From the NCBI GenBank assembly GCA_013041975.1, contig JABDQZ010000178.1, positions 1-14,510 of the forward strand: a DNA stretch of 14,510 nt, read 5' to 3'. The notes under the pieces were generated by a model. The model searched no databases. It saw only the letters and a program-made list of their open reading frames with translations, and was not told the DNA's origin. Each line of letters opens with the position of its first letter. The stretch's first letter is position 1. The translations under genes and the position numbers were made by a program. Source of the DNA: Gammaproteobacteria bacterium (GTDB lineage: Bacteria > Pseudomonadota > Gammaproteobacteria > Chromatiales > Chromatiaceae). Shown here one piece after another: positions 1-7,333 of this stretch.

Positions 1-726
1 TTTCTTGATAATCTCCCAGCCACCAGCTTCCAGTGAAACATGAAATTTTGAGCCATGCTGCCCAAATACCATTTCCAGCATCCGCCAAGTGGCAAGATGG
101 CGCGGAGGCAGTATCAGTCCATACTGAGCAATATTGTCCAATGTGATTTTTTTCTTTTTAGATAACGGATGCTTCTCAGGCGCAATCAATGTGGAACTGT
201 AGAAAAGTGAGGGACGATAGATAATATCGTCAGGTACCTCCAGCATAGAACCGATCGCAAGGTCGGCTTCATCAGCACGCAGCATGGCCATACCATCTCG
301 CCCGGTGACATTGTGCAGTTTGATCTGGATACCCGGATAGGTCTCTGCAAATTTTTTGATGAATTGGGGCATGATGTAAAGGATGGTCGATTCACCGGCG
401 GCAATATTGATTTCGCCATGATCAAGTCGACCATAGTGGGCATGGAAGTTTTCTTCGAGACCTTCGATTCCATCGACCAGAGGTTGGGCAATCTGCAACA
501 GCACGACACCTTCCGGTGTGAGTGAGATATTGGGACCACGACGCTCGAACACGGTGATCTTCATTTCACGTTCCAGTGCCTGGATTTGCAGGGTAACTGT
601 GGGCTGACTTTGAAACAGGGCTTCTGCTGCCAGAGAAATACTGCCGGTTTTTGCTGTCATGCAGAAGGCGCGCAGTTGTTTTAGGCGGTTTTGTTTGTAG
701 TAAACAGTGCCGGATTTCTTTGCCAT
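1..726 (-). CDS. LysR-type transcriptional regulator, C-terminus cut by window edge
   Basis: DNA-binding regulator of the LysR family. The 242 visible residues run from an ATG at 726 to the left edge with no stop; full-length members are usually about 300-320 residues, so the last part of the effector domain is missing. A winged helix-turn-helix lies at about residues 15-73 (LKQLRAFCMTAKTGSISLAA, then SQPTVTLQIQALE and FERRGPNISLTPEG). The substrate-binding-like effector domain starts near residue 100, with GEINIAAGE at 104-112 and LRADEADLAIG at 149-159. A GGGG run at 735-738 is a suitable ribosome binding site 8 bases before the ATG. The gene is divergent from ppsR-ppsA and a perfect palindrome lies 42 bp upstream, so autoregulation and control of ppsR-ppsA are plausible. 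The effector is unknown; a CysB-like sulfur or a carbon signal cannot be separated. Family assignment is firm. Confidence 0.93.
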   Translation of the reverse strand, partial: MAKKSGTVYYKQNRLKQLRAFCMTAKTGSISLAAEALFQSQPTVTLQIQALEREMKITVFERRGPNISLTPEGVVLLQIAQPLVDGIEGLEENFHAHYGRLDHGEINIAAGESTILYIMPQFIKKFAETYPGIQIKLHNVTGRDGMAMLRADEADLAIGSMLEVPDDIIYRPSLFYSSTLIAPEKHPLSKKKKITLDNIAQYGLILPPRHLATWRMLEMVFGQHGSKFHVSLEAGGWEIIKK

Positions 727-768
727 TTATCGATCCCCGTTTGAATCTTATTCTTATTGAAAACTTGA

Positions 769-788
769 ATATCTTAAATTTAAGATAT
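769..788. promoter_or_regulatory. Perfect 20-bp palindrome, candidate operator
   Basis: ATATCTTAAATTTAAGATAT is its own reverse complement over 20 bp with no spacer. It lies between the divergent LysR-type gene (start codon at 726) and ppsR. It has no GC-rich stem and no T-tract, so it does not look like a terminator. Regulators of the LysR family usually bind AT-rich dyads in exactly this position next to their own gene, so an operator for the neighbouring regulator is the simplest reading. The rest of the intergenic region is AT-rich; I could not pick a convincing -35/-10 pair for either direction. Confidence 0.5.
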
Positions 789-882
789 CTGATTGATTAA
801 TACTAGGGTTAATGTCCTAATTTCCTTAAAAATTTAAATAAAAGAGTCATTTGCGGCTAAATGCCGACGATAAAAACAGAGT

Positions 883-1803
883 TTGGTGATCTGCTATCTT
901 TATGAGTATTCAGAACAGATCGCGCTATCTGTAAAACCGAAGACAAAGGAGTCAGAAATCAGTAACAGCTCGCCAAATTTGAGAACGGTGTTTTTCGTTT
1001 CAGATCGTACAGGACTGACGGCCGAAACCTATGGCAAGAGCTTGCTGGCGCAATTCCCCAAACTGGAGTTTGAAACGGTAACACTTGCCTTTATCGACAA
1101 GCCGGTCAAGGCTGTACAAGCTGTGCAGCATATTAATCATGTTGCTGAGCGTTCTGGACAACAACCTATCGTTATCAGTTCTCTGGTTGAAGAAAATGAG
1201 CAGAAAATCATTGATAAGTGCAATGGACTGGTTATCGACCTGTTTCATACTTTTCTAGGACCGCTGGAAGAATCGCTGGGCATGGAGTCTGCACACAAGA
1301 TGGGAATTTCCAAAACCATTCATGGACAGAATGCCTACCTGGTGAGACTGGATGCGATTGATTATTCTCTCTCTCATGATGATGGTGTCAGACCGGACCA
1401 GTACGATGATGCTGACCTGATTCTGGTCGGTGTGTCACGTTGTGGAAAAACGCCAACCAGTCTTTTTCTGGCAATGAACTTTTCATTAAAATCCAGCAAT
1501 TATCCACTCACTGATGATGATTTGCTAAATGATGATCTGCCAAAGTACCTGCAACCATACCAGGATAAGCTGGTTGGCCTGACCATTAAGCCGGTGCCTC
1601 TCAGCAAGATCAGGAAGAAGCGCAGGCCAGGCAGTCATTATGCATCGCTGGACGTTTGCCAGCAGGAAATTGCGATGGCTGAAAGCATGTTTAAGCGATT
1701 TGATATTCCGGTTTTTGATTCTACCGAAACATCAATTGAAGAGATTGCCAGTAAGGTAGTCAAGAAACTGGGTGTGAGCCGTGAAAGAATCGGTTACGCC
1801 TGA
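883..1803 (+). CDS. ppsR: PEP synthase regulatory protein (bifunctional kinase/pyrophosphorylase, DUF299)
   Basis: Cytoplasmic enzyme that inactivates PEP synthase by ADP-dependent phosphorylation of a threonine near its catalytic histidine, and reactivates it by phosphate-dependent removal. Numbered from TTG 883, the conserved start RTVFFVSDRTGLTAET is at 34-49, the substrate motif SHDDG at 164-168 and the P-loop GVSRCGKTPTS at 183-193 (lysine 189); ASLDVCQQE lies near 254-262. The end is secure. The start is not: TTG 883 is the longest canonical choice but lacks a clear ribosome binding site, and the first 25 residues have no counterpart in the E. coli protein. A strong AAGGAG at 946-951 instead points to ATC 958. 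TTG 979 and GTG 988 are in frame but have no ribosome binding site, and GTG 988 would cut into the conserved core. The stop lies 26 bp before ppsA, its target, so the two are very likely co-transcribed. Confidence 0.95.
   Translation: MVICYLYEYSEQIALSVKPKTKESEISNSSPNLRTVFFVSDRTGLTAETYGKSLLAQFPKLEFETVTLAFIDKPVKAVQAVQHINHVAERSGQQPIVISSLVEENEQKIIDKCNGLVIDLFHTFLGPLEESLGMESAHKMGISKTIHGQNAYLVRLDAIDYSLSHDDGVRPDQYDDADLILVGVSRCGKTPTSLFLAMNFSLKSSNYPLTDDDLLNDDLPKYLQPYQDKLVGLTIKPVPLSKIRKKRRPGSHYASLDVCQQEIAMAESMFKRFDIPVFDSTETSIEEIASKVVKKLGVSRERIGYA
946..951 (+). promoter_or_regulatory. Strong Shine-Dalgarno (AAGGAG) inside the 5' part of the ppsR frame
   Basis: AAGGAG is followed by a 6-base spacer and then ATC at 958-960, in frame with ppsR. 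Starting there gives a protein of 281 residues whose conserved core begins after 8 residues, as in E. coli PpsR (277 residues, from memory). No ATG, GTG or TTG sits at the right distance from this site. It therefore argues for a non-canonical ATC start, or for an ATG misread as ATC. Confidence 0.5.
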
Positions 1804-1829
1804 TTATTATTTATTAACGGTGAAATAAA

Positions 1830-4190
1830 ATGACTACATACGTAATTCCACTTGAACAACTCGGTATGGATGATGTTGGCAAGGTTGGCGGCAAGAACGC
1901 CTCTCTCGGTGAAATGCTGCAAAACCTTGCACCACTGGGTGTCTCGGTACCGAGTGGTTTTGCGACAACGGCTGATGCATACCGTGAGTTTCTGGCACAG
2001 GAAAATCTCGATCAGCGTATCGCCGGAGAATTACAGGAACTTGATGTAGAAGATGTTGCTGCCCTGCAAAAGTCCGGTGCAGCTATCCGTCAGTGGATCA
2101 TGGAAGTCAGTTATCCACCCTCCATGGAACAGGCCATTGATGAAGCCTACGCCAGGCTGGAACAAGAATATGGTACCGAAGTCAGCTGGGCGGTGCGTTC
2201 ATCGGCAACCGCTGAAGATTTGCCTGATGCATCATTTGCCGGTCAACAGGAAACCTATTTAAACGTTGCCGGGCTGGACAATATCAAAAAGTCGATCCGT
2301 GAAGTGTTTGCCTCGCTGTTTAATGACCGTGCCATTGCCTATCGCGAACACCAGGGGTTCAATCATGAAGAAGTTGCCCTGTCAGCCGGTATTCAAAAGA
2401 TGGTGCGTTCCGATATCGGCAGTGCCGGTGTGGCATTCTCACTGGATACGGAAAGCGGCTTCGATGAAGTGGTTTTCATTACCGGCAGTTATGGCCTGGG
2501 TGAGACTGTAGTGCAGGGTGCAGTCAATCCTGATGAGTTTTATGTTCACAAACAAACACTTCAAGCAGGGCGTCCATCCGTGATTCGTCGTACACTTGGT
2601 GGCAAAGCCATCAAGATGGTTTATTCCGGTGAAGCAGCCGATCCGGTGGCTACCGTCGATGTCGATGAAAAGCAACGTTTGCTGTTCTGTATTAATGATG
2701 AAGAGATACAGTCGCTGGCTTCCATGGTGGTCACCATTGAAAAACACTACAAGCGTCCAATGGATGTAGAGTGGGCAAAAGATGGTATTGATGGTCGCAT
2801 CTATATTGTGCAGGCTCGTCCGGAAACGGTACAAAGCCAGGCCAGTTCCCATAGTATTGAAAAGTATCACCTGAAAGAGAAAAGCAACGTACTGACTTTC
2901 GGTCGTGCCATCGGCAGCAAGATCGGTCAGGGCAAAGTTCGTCTGTTTAATAACCTTGATGCCATGCATGAGTTTCAGGAAGGTGACGTTTTGCTGACCG
3001 ACATGACAGACCCTGACTGGGAACCAATCATGAAAAAGGCATCGGCCATTGTCACCAACCGTGGTGGCCGTACCTGCCATGCGGCGATCATTGCCCGTGA
3101 ACTGGGTGTGCCTGCCGTGGTCGGTTGTGGCGATGCAACCAGTGCCCTGCAAGAGGGTATCGAAGTTACCGTGTCCTGTGCTGAAGGTGATGAGGGCATT
3201 ATCTATGAAGGTCTGCTGGAATACGAACGCCAGGTCCAGTCCATGGATCAGATGCCGGAGATTCCGGTCAAGATCATGATGAATGTCGGCAACCCTGACC
3301 GTGCATTCAGCTTCGCACAACTGCCTAATGCCGGAGTCGGCCTGGCCAGGCTGGAATTCATTATCAATAACATGGTGGGTATTCATCCAAAAGCCCTGAT
3401 GAACCCTGCGGACACTCCGGAAGATGTACAGGCTGTGATCAAAGAGAAAACCGCAGCCTATGGTGAACCACTGGAATACTATGTCAGTCGTATTGCCGAG
3501 GGCGTAGCAACCATTGCCGCCTCGTTCTATCCACAGCCTGTCATTGTTCGCATGTCAGATTTCAAGTCGAATGAATATGCCAACCTGGTTGGTGGACCAC
3601 AGTTTGAGCCGGAAGAAGAAAACCCGATGATTGGTTATCGTGGTGCTTGTCGTTACATCTCGGATGATTTCCGTGCCTGCTTCGAACTGGAATGCCAGGC
3701 CATGAAGCGCGTGCGTGATGAAATGGGCTTTACCAATGTTGAACTGATGATTCCATTTGTGCGTACCTTGAACGAAGCAGGGCAGGTGATAGAAATACTC
3801 AGGAATAACGGTCTGGAACGCGGCAAGAATGATCTGCGCATCATCATGATGTGTGAATTGCCATCCAATGCTGTCCTGGCCACACGTTTTCTTGAGTACT
3901 TTGATGGCTTCTCCATTGGCTCAAATGACATGACACAGTTAACATTGGGACTGGACAGGGATTCAGCGCTGGTAGCTGAAACTTTTGATGAACGCGATCT
4001 GGCGGTACTGAGTATGCTTGATATGGCCATCAAGGCCTGTAAGCAGGAAGGCAAGTATGTGGGTATCTGTGGGCAGGGGCCATCCGATCATCCTGATCTG
4101 GCGGCATGGTTGCTGGAAAGAGGTATCAGCAGCATTTCACTGAATCCCGATACCGTGGTGAGTACCTGGAATCATTTAGCTAAAACTTAA
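1830..4190 (+). CDS. ppsA: Phosphoenolpyruvate synthase (pyruvate, water dikinase)
   Basis: Converts pyruvate, ATP and water to PEP, AMP and phosphate, the entry to gluconeogenesis from C3 compounds. The 786 residues match the family (E. coli 792, from memory). Three domains are visible in order. The N-terminal ATP-grasp-like nucleotide-binding domain contains GKVGGKNASLGEM at 17-29 and WAVRSSATAEDLPDASFAGQ near 118-137. The swivelling phosphohistidine domain has GGRTCHAAIIARELGVPAV, with the catalytic His417 and Thr415, the residue expected to be phosphorylated by PpsR. The C-terminal PEP-utiliser barrel has SIGSNDMTQLTLGLDRD and GICGQGPSDHP, with the catalytic Cys747. The ATG at 1830 follows GGTGA at 1819-1823. 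Both the regulator and its target threonine are present, so post-translational control looks intact. No strong terminator follows. Confidence 0.98.
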   Translation: MTTYVIPLEQLGMDDVGKVGGKNASLGEMLQNLAPLGVSVPSGFATTADAYREFLAQENLDQRIAGELQELDVEDVAALQKSGAAIRQWIMEVSYPPSMEQAIDEAYARLEQEYGTEVSWAVRSSATAEDLPDASFAGQQETYLNVAGLDNIKKSIREVFASLFNDRAIAYREHQGFNHEEVALSAGIQKMVRSDIGSAGVAFSLDTESGFDEVVFITGSYGLGETVVQGAVNPDEFYVHKQTLQAGRPSVIRRTLGGKAIKMVYSGEAADPVATVDVDEKQRLLFCINDEEIQSLASMVVTIEKHYKRPMDVEWAKDGIDGRIYIVQARPETVQSQASSHSIEKYHLKEKSNVLTFGRAIGSKIGQGKVRLFNNLDAMHEFQEGDVLLTDMTDPDWEPIMKKASAIVTNRGGRTCHAAIIARELGVPAVVGCGDATSALQEGIEVTVSCAEGDEGIIYEGLLEYERQVQSMDQMPEIPVKIMMNVGNPDRAFSFAQLPNAGVGLARLEFIINNMVGIHPKALMNPADTPEDVQAVIKEKTAAYGEPLEYYVSRIAEGVATIAASFYPQPVIVRMSDFKSNEYANLVGGPQFEPEEENPMIGYRGACRYISDDFRACFELECQAMKRVRDEMGFTNVELMIPFVRTLNEAGQVIEILRNNGLERGKNDLRIIMMCELPSNAVLATRFLEYFDGFSIGSNDMTQLTLGLDRDSALVAETFDERDLAVLSMLDMAIKACKQEGKYVGICGQGPSDHPDLAAWLLERGISSISLNPDTVVSTWNHLAKT

Positions 4191-4220
4191 CCTCATTTTG
4201 AACTTGTCGCTAATTCAAAC

Positions 4221-4251
4221 AAGGAGATAAATGGGTTGCCTCTCAACTTAA
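4221..4251 (+). other. Possible leader mini-ORF (6 codons) with strong ribosome binding site
   Basis: AAGGAG at 4221-4226 is followed by a 4-base spacer and ATG GGT TGC CTC TCA ACT TAA, encoding MGCLST. Its last codons lie in a small stem-loop (CCTCT at 4239-4243, AGAGG at 4251-4255, 7-base loop). This is the best ribosome binding site in the gap between ppsA and sps, yet no longer frame follows it. It could be a leader peptide for the sucrose operon, the relic of a lost gene start, or chance. Confidence 0.2.
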
Positions 4252-4267
4252 GAGGTCTGTTCATTGT

Positions 4268-4297
4268 TTGTCAACATTAGCCGATTTGTAATTTAAA
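4268..4297 (+). promoter_or_regulatory. Candidate sigma70-type promoter of the sucrose operon
   Basis: TTGTCA at 4268-4273 matches the -35 consensus at five of six positions. TTTAAA at 4292-4297 matches the -10 consensus at four of six, with an 18-bp spacing. Transcription would start near 4304, giving a leader of only about 22 bases before the sps ATG. The -10 match is moderate, so this is a suggestion only. Confidence 0.3.
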
Positions 4298-4323
4298 GCT
4301 CAGTTGTTACAATGAACTGAGTT
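4297..4323 (+). promoter_or_regulatory. Dyad (CTCAGTT / AACTGAG) ending 3 bp before the sps start codon
   Basis: CTCAGTT at 4299-4305 and AACTGAG at 4315-4321 are perfect inverted repeats separated by 9 bp. A G-U and an A-U pair extend the stem to 9 bp (4297-4323). The right arm holds ACTGAG, the only weak ribosome-binding-like sequence for sps, whose ATG is at 4327. As RNA it would hide the ribosome binding site. As DNA it would be an operator over the start point of the candidate promoter at 4268-4297. Both readings cannot hold fully, because initiation near 4304 would leave out most of the left arm. Confidence 0.4.
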
Positions 4324-4326
4324 ATC

Positions 4327-6474
4327 ATGAGTTCAGTCTCTGAAAAACATTATATTTTACTGATCAGCATCCATGGCCTGATCCGAGGGCATGACCTTGA
4401 ACTTGGTCGTGATGCAGATACTGGTGGGCAAACAAAATACGTTGTTGACCTGGCGAAGAGTCTTGCTGAACTAGAGAGTGTTGAACAGGTAGACCTTGTA
4501 ACACGCCATATTGATGACCCCTCCATAAGCCCTGATTACAGCCAGTCAACTGAACAGCTATCAAGTAAATCTCGCATTATCCGTATTAAAGCCGGTCCGC
4601 ATGAATACCTTCCCAAGGAGCAACTCTGGGATCATCTCGATAGTTTTACGGATAACCTGGTAAACTGGCTTAATGAACAACCCCGCATGCCTGACCTGGT
4701 ACATAGTCATTATGCTGATGCAGGCTATGTTGGAGTCCGTCTCTCAAATCTCCTCAATGTACCACTGGTACATACTGGCCACTCACTGGGACGTGACAAA
4801 CGTAAACGACTGTTAGCACGCGGATTACCTCGGGAAGAAATCGAACGAACCTATAACATTGAGCGTCGCATTGATGCTGAAGAAGAAATTTTGGCTAACG
4901 CAGACCTGGTGGTAACCAGCACACACAATGAAATCGAGGAACAGTACGGCTTATATAATTATTACGATCCAACCCGGATGGCGGTTATTCCTCCGGGTAC
5001 AAATCTTGAACAATTCTACCCCCCTGAAGCAGGTGAAAAAATCAGCTTCAAATACCGATTAGATCATTTTCTCAAAGAGCCGGAAAAGCCGCTTATTCTG
5101 GCATTGTCACGCCCCGATGAGCGAAAAAATATTCTGACATTAATCGAAGCCTATGGAGAGTCCAAAGAACTGCAACAAACAGCCAATCTCTTGATTGTTG
5201 CCGGAACGCGCGATGACATCAATGATCTCGATAAAGGTGCCAGGGCTGTTTTTAAAAATATATTATTACTCACCGATTTTTATGATCTCTATGGTCATAT
5301 TGCCATTCCAAAGTCTCATGATGCTGAAGAAGTTCCAGAGATTTACAGGCTGGCCACGTTGAGTAAAGGCGTTTTTATTAACCCGGCTCTCACAGAACCC
5401 TTTGGATTGACGATTCTTGAAGCGGCTGCAAGTGGTTTACCCGTTGTAGCGACTGAGAACGGTGGGCCGGTGGATATCATTTCGAATTGTCAATGTGGCA
5501 CACTGATTGATCCTCTAGACAAGGAAGATATCACCCGGGGCTTACTGAAATACCTGACAGACGAAGAAAGCTGGAACTGTATTTCTCAAAACGGTATTCA
5601 CGGTGTCAGAAAGCATTATTCATGGCTTGCGCACTCACAAACCTACCTGGATAAAATCAGCAAACTGGAAAACCGCTATGAAACTGTACCAGAAGAGAAA
5701 TCCTTGCCAAAAACCTTGCGCTACCGGGATCGCGCTATCTTCACTGACCTGGATCAAAACCTGATTGGTAATTCAATGGCACTGAAACAGCTCACTTCCG
5801 TGATTCTCGAAAACCGTAAATGTGTCTCTTTTGGTATCGCTACAGGAAGAAGAATAGAGTCTGCGTTAGCACTCATGAAAAAACATGAAATACCCAGGCC
5901 CGATATCCTGATCAGTAGCCTGGGTACACGCATCCACTATGGTCGAAGTTTGACCGAAGATGACTCCTGGGCTGATCATATCGATCATGACTGGGCTCCA
6001 CGCCGCATCAGCAAATTACTGGACAATCTTCCCGGGCTTAAAAGGCAGCCAAAATCTGAGCAGACGCCGCATAAAATCTCTTATTATTACGACAGCAGCG
6101 TGGCTCCGGAGCAGGATGAAATTATCAACTTGCTGCGTCAAAAAGAAATCACGGCAAATGTGATACTTTCATTCGGACAATTTCTTGATGTCATTCCTTC
6201 GCGCGCTTCCAAAGGCCAGGCTCTGCGGTACGTGGCACAACGACTGGAGATACCTTTGGAGCAAACACTGGTTGCCGGAGGCTCTGGAGCTGACGAGGAT
6301 ATGATGCGTGGCAATACTTTGGCGGTAGTCGTGGAAAACCGGCATCACGAAGAGCTGTCTCAGCTTGATGAAATAGAACGCATCTATTTCGCAGGACAAC
6401 CCCATGCCTCTGGTATTCTGGAAGCGCTTGAGCATTATAATTTCTTTGATGCCTGCAGAGTTCCGGATGCCTGA
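4327..6474 (+). CDS. sps: Sucrose-phosphate synthase (GT4 domain plus C-terminal HAD/SPP-like domain)
   Basis: Forms sucrose-6-phosphate from UDP-glucose and fructose-6-phosphate in the cytoplasm. The 715 residues are in two parts. The glycosyltransferase 4 part (about 7-450) has the SPS signature GRDADTGGQTKYV at 27-39, HSHYADAGYVG, HTGHSLGRDKRKRLL, and the EX7E motif EPFGLTILE with Glu357 and Glu365. The HAD part (about 468-710) resembles sucrose-phosphate phosphatase. It keeps Asp474 and Asp476 (FTDLDQNLIG), the threonine of ATGRR and the lysine of SKGQAL. However, the usual threonine after DxDx is Asn478, and the GDSGND loop reads GGSGAD, with Gly652 replacing one of the metal-binding aspartates; phosphatase activity is therefore doubtful. 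First gene of a four-gene operon. The ATG has only a weak ribosome binding site, inside a dyad. The combination of domains separates it from plain sucrose synthase. Confidence 0.96.
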   Translation: MSSVSEKHYILLISIHGLIRGHDLELGRDADTGGQTKYVVDLAKSLAELESVEQVDLVTRHIDDPSISPDYSQSTEQLSSKSRIIRIKAGPHEYLPKEQLWDHLDSFTDNLVNWLNEQPRMPDLVHSHYADAGYVGVRLSNLLNVPLVHTGHSLGRDKRKRLLARGLPREEIERTYNIERRIDAEEEILANADLVVTSTHNEIEEQYGLYNYYDPTRMAVIPPGTNLEQFYPPEAGEKISFKYRLDHFLKEPEKPLILALSRPDERKNILTLIEAYGESKELQQTANLLIVAGTRDDINDLDKGARAVFKNILLLTDFYDLYGHIAIPKSHDAEEVPEIYRLATLSKGVFINPALTEPFGLTILEAAASGLPVVATENGGPVDIISNCQCGTLIDPLDKEDITRGLLKYLTDEESWNCISQNGIHGVRKHYSWLAHSQTYLDKISKLENRYETVPEEKSLPKTLRYRDRAIFTDLDQNLIGNSMALKQLTSVILENRKCVSFGIATGRRIESALALMKKHEIPRPDILISSLGTRIHYGRSLTEDDSWADHIDHDWAPRRISKLLDNLPGLKRQPKSEQTPHKISYYYDSSVAPEQDEIINLLRQKEITANVILSFGQFLDVIPSRASKGQALRYVAQRLEIPLEQTLVAGGSGADEDMMRGNTLAVVVENRHHEELSQLDEIERIYFAGQPHASGILEALEHYNFFDACRVPDA

Positions 6475-7333
6475 CAAATTATTGCTCTGCACTGACCTGG
6501 ACCGCACCCTAATCCCCAACGGACCACAACCAGAATCCCCTGCAGCTCGACAGCGCTTTTTGTCTTTAGTTAACAAACCAGAAGTGCTTCTGGCCTACGT
6601 CACAGGACGTCATCAAAAGCTGGTGCAAGACGCCATCAACAACTATTGCCTTCCAGTACCTGATTTTGTTATTGGTGATGTAGGAACAACGATTTACCAG
6701 ATTAGTAGCGTTAAATCCTGGAAGAAACAGTCTGCATGGGAAGACAACATTGCGCAAGATTGGGCAGGTAAAAATCATGCTGATTTAAAAAACCTGCTCA
6801 ACGATATCCACGCGCTCAGGCTTCAGGAATCCTCTAAACAGAATCAGTTTAAACTGAGCTATTACGTGCCACTGCAGGCAAACCGGCAAGCCCTGACAAC
6901 CTTGATAGAACAACGTTTTGCTGAACACCAAATAAAAGCCAGTCTGATATGGAGCGTAGATGAACCGGCTGGTGTTGGCTTGCTTGATATCCTTCCGGCA
7001 AGCGCTTCAAAACTCCATGCCATTGAAGCGTTAATGAAAATGTGTGATTTTAGTTATGAAAACACACTGTTTAGCGGCGACAGTGGCAATGATATCGAAG
7101 TACTGGCAAGCCCGGTGGCTGCAGTACTGGTTGCCAATAGCCAGCCAGAGGTGCGCGATCTTGCCCTATTACTGGCCAGGGAAAATAACTGTTCAGACAG
7201 GTTATATATTGCGAAAGGTGATTTTCACGGCATGAATGGCAATTACAGTGCTGGCATTCTGGAAGGAATGGCCTACTACTTTCCCTATACAAAGGACTGG
7301 ATCTTCTCAAATGAAACTGATCAATCATTATGA
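6467..7333 (+). CDS. spp: Sucrose-6-phosphate phosphatase (HAD superfamily)
   Basis: Removes phosphate from sucrose-6-phosphate, pulling the SPS reaction forward. The 288 residues contain a complete HAD set: the nucleophile and general acid in CTDLDRTLIP (Asp10, Asp12), Thr46 in YVTGRH, Lys182 in SASKLHAIEAL, and the metal site in SGDSGNDIEVL (Asp205, Asp209). The C-terminal GNYSAGILEGMAYY is shared with the tail of the SPS HAD domain. The ATG at 6467 overlaps the sps stop by 8 bp (ATGCCTGA), which fits translational coupling. An in-frame ATG at 6404 would add 21 residues before the conserved core and overlap sps by 71 bp, so it was not chosen. Product and substrate are well supported by the neighbour. 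Confidence 0.95.
   Translation: MPDKLLLCTDLDRTLIPNGPQPESPAARQRFLSLVNKPEVLLAYVTGRHQKLVQDAINNYCLPVPDFVIGDVGTTIYQISSVKSWKKQSAWEDNIAQDWAGKNHADLKNLLNDIHALRLQESSKQNQFKLSYYVPLQANRQALTTLIEQRFAEHQIKASLIWSVDEPAGVGLLDILPASASKLHAIEALMKMCDFSYENTLFSGDSGNDIEVLASPVAAVLVANSQPEVRDLALLLARENNCSDRLYIAKGDFHGMNGNYSAGILEGMAYYFPYTKDWIFSNETDQSL

Noticed and set aside
313..525. Plus-strand frame of 70 codons, and a minus-strand frame at 186-539, within the LysR-type gene
   Set aside because: Both are in other frames than the uninterrupted 242-codon regulator reading.
853..867. Small stem-loop CGGC-TAAAT-GCCG upstream of ppsR
   Set aside because: A 4-bp stem without a T-tract; too small to claim a function.
2439..3386. 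Minus-strand open frame of 315 codons opposite ppsA
   Set aside because: It lies wholly inside ppsA, which carries complete family motifs. Its translation shows no recognisable domain and is rich in His, Thr and Asn as expected from antisense reading.
3653..4054. Minus-strand open frame of 133 codons opposite the ppsA C-terminal domain
   Set aside because: Antisense shadow of the catalytic barrel region, Ser- and Arg-rich, with no family likeness.
4197..4219. Inverted repeat TTTGAA / TTCAAA just after ppsA as a terminator
   Set aside because: A 6-bp AT-rich stem with an 11-base loop and no T-tract is not a credible intrinsic terminator.
6404..6466. Upstream in-frame ATG extending spp by 21 residues
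   Set aside because: The extension would lie inside the conserved end of sps and precede the HAD start MPDKLLLCTDLD; ATG 6467 gives the usual length and a coupling overlap.
6169..6576. Minus-strand open frame of 135 codons across the sps-spp junction
   Set aside because: Overlaps two genes with clear motifs and shows no recognisable domain.
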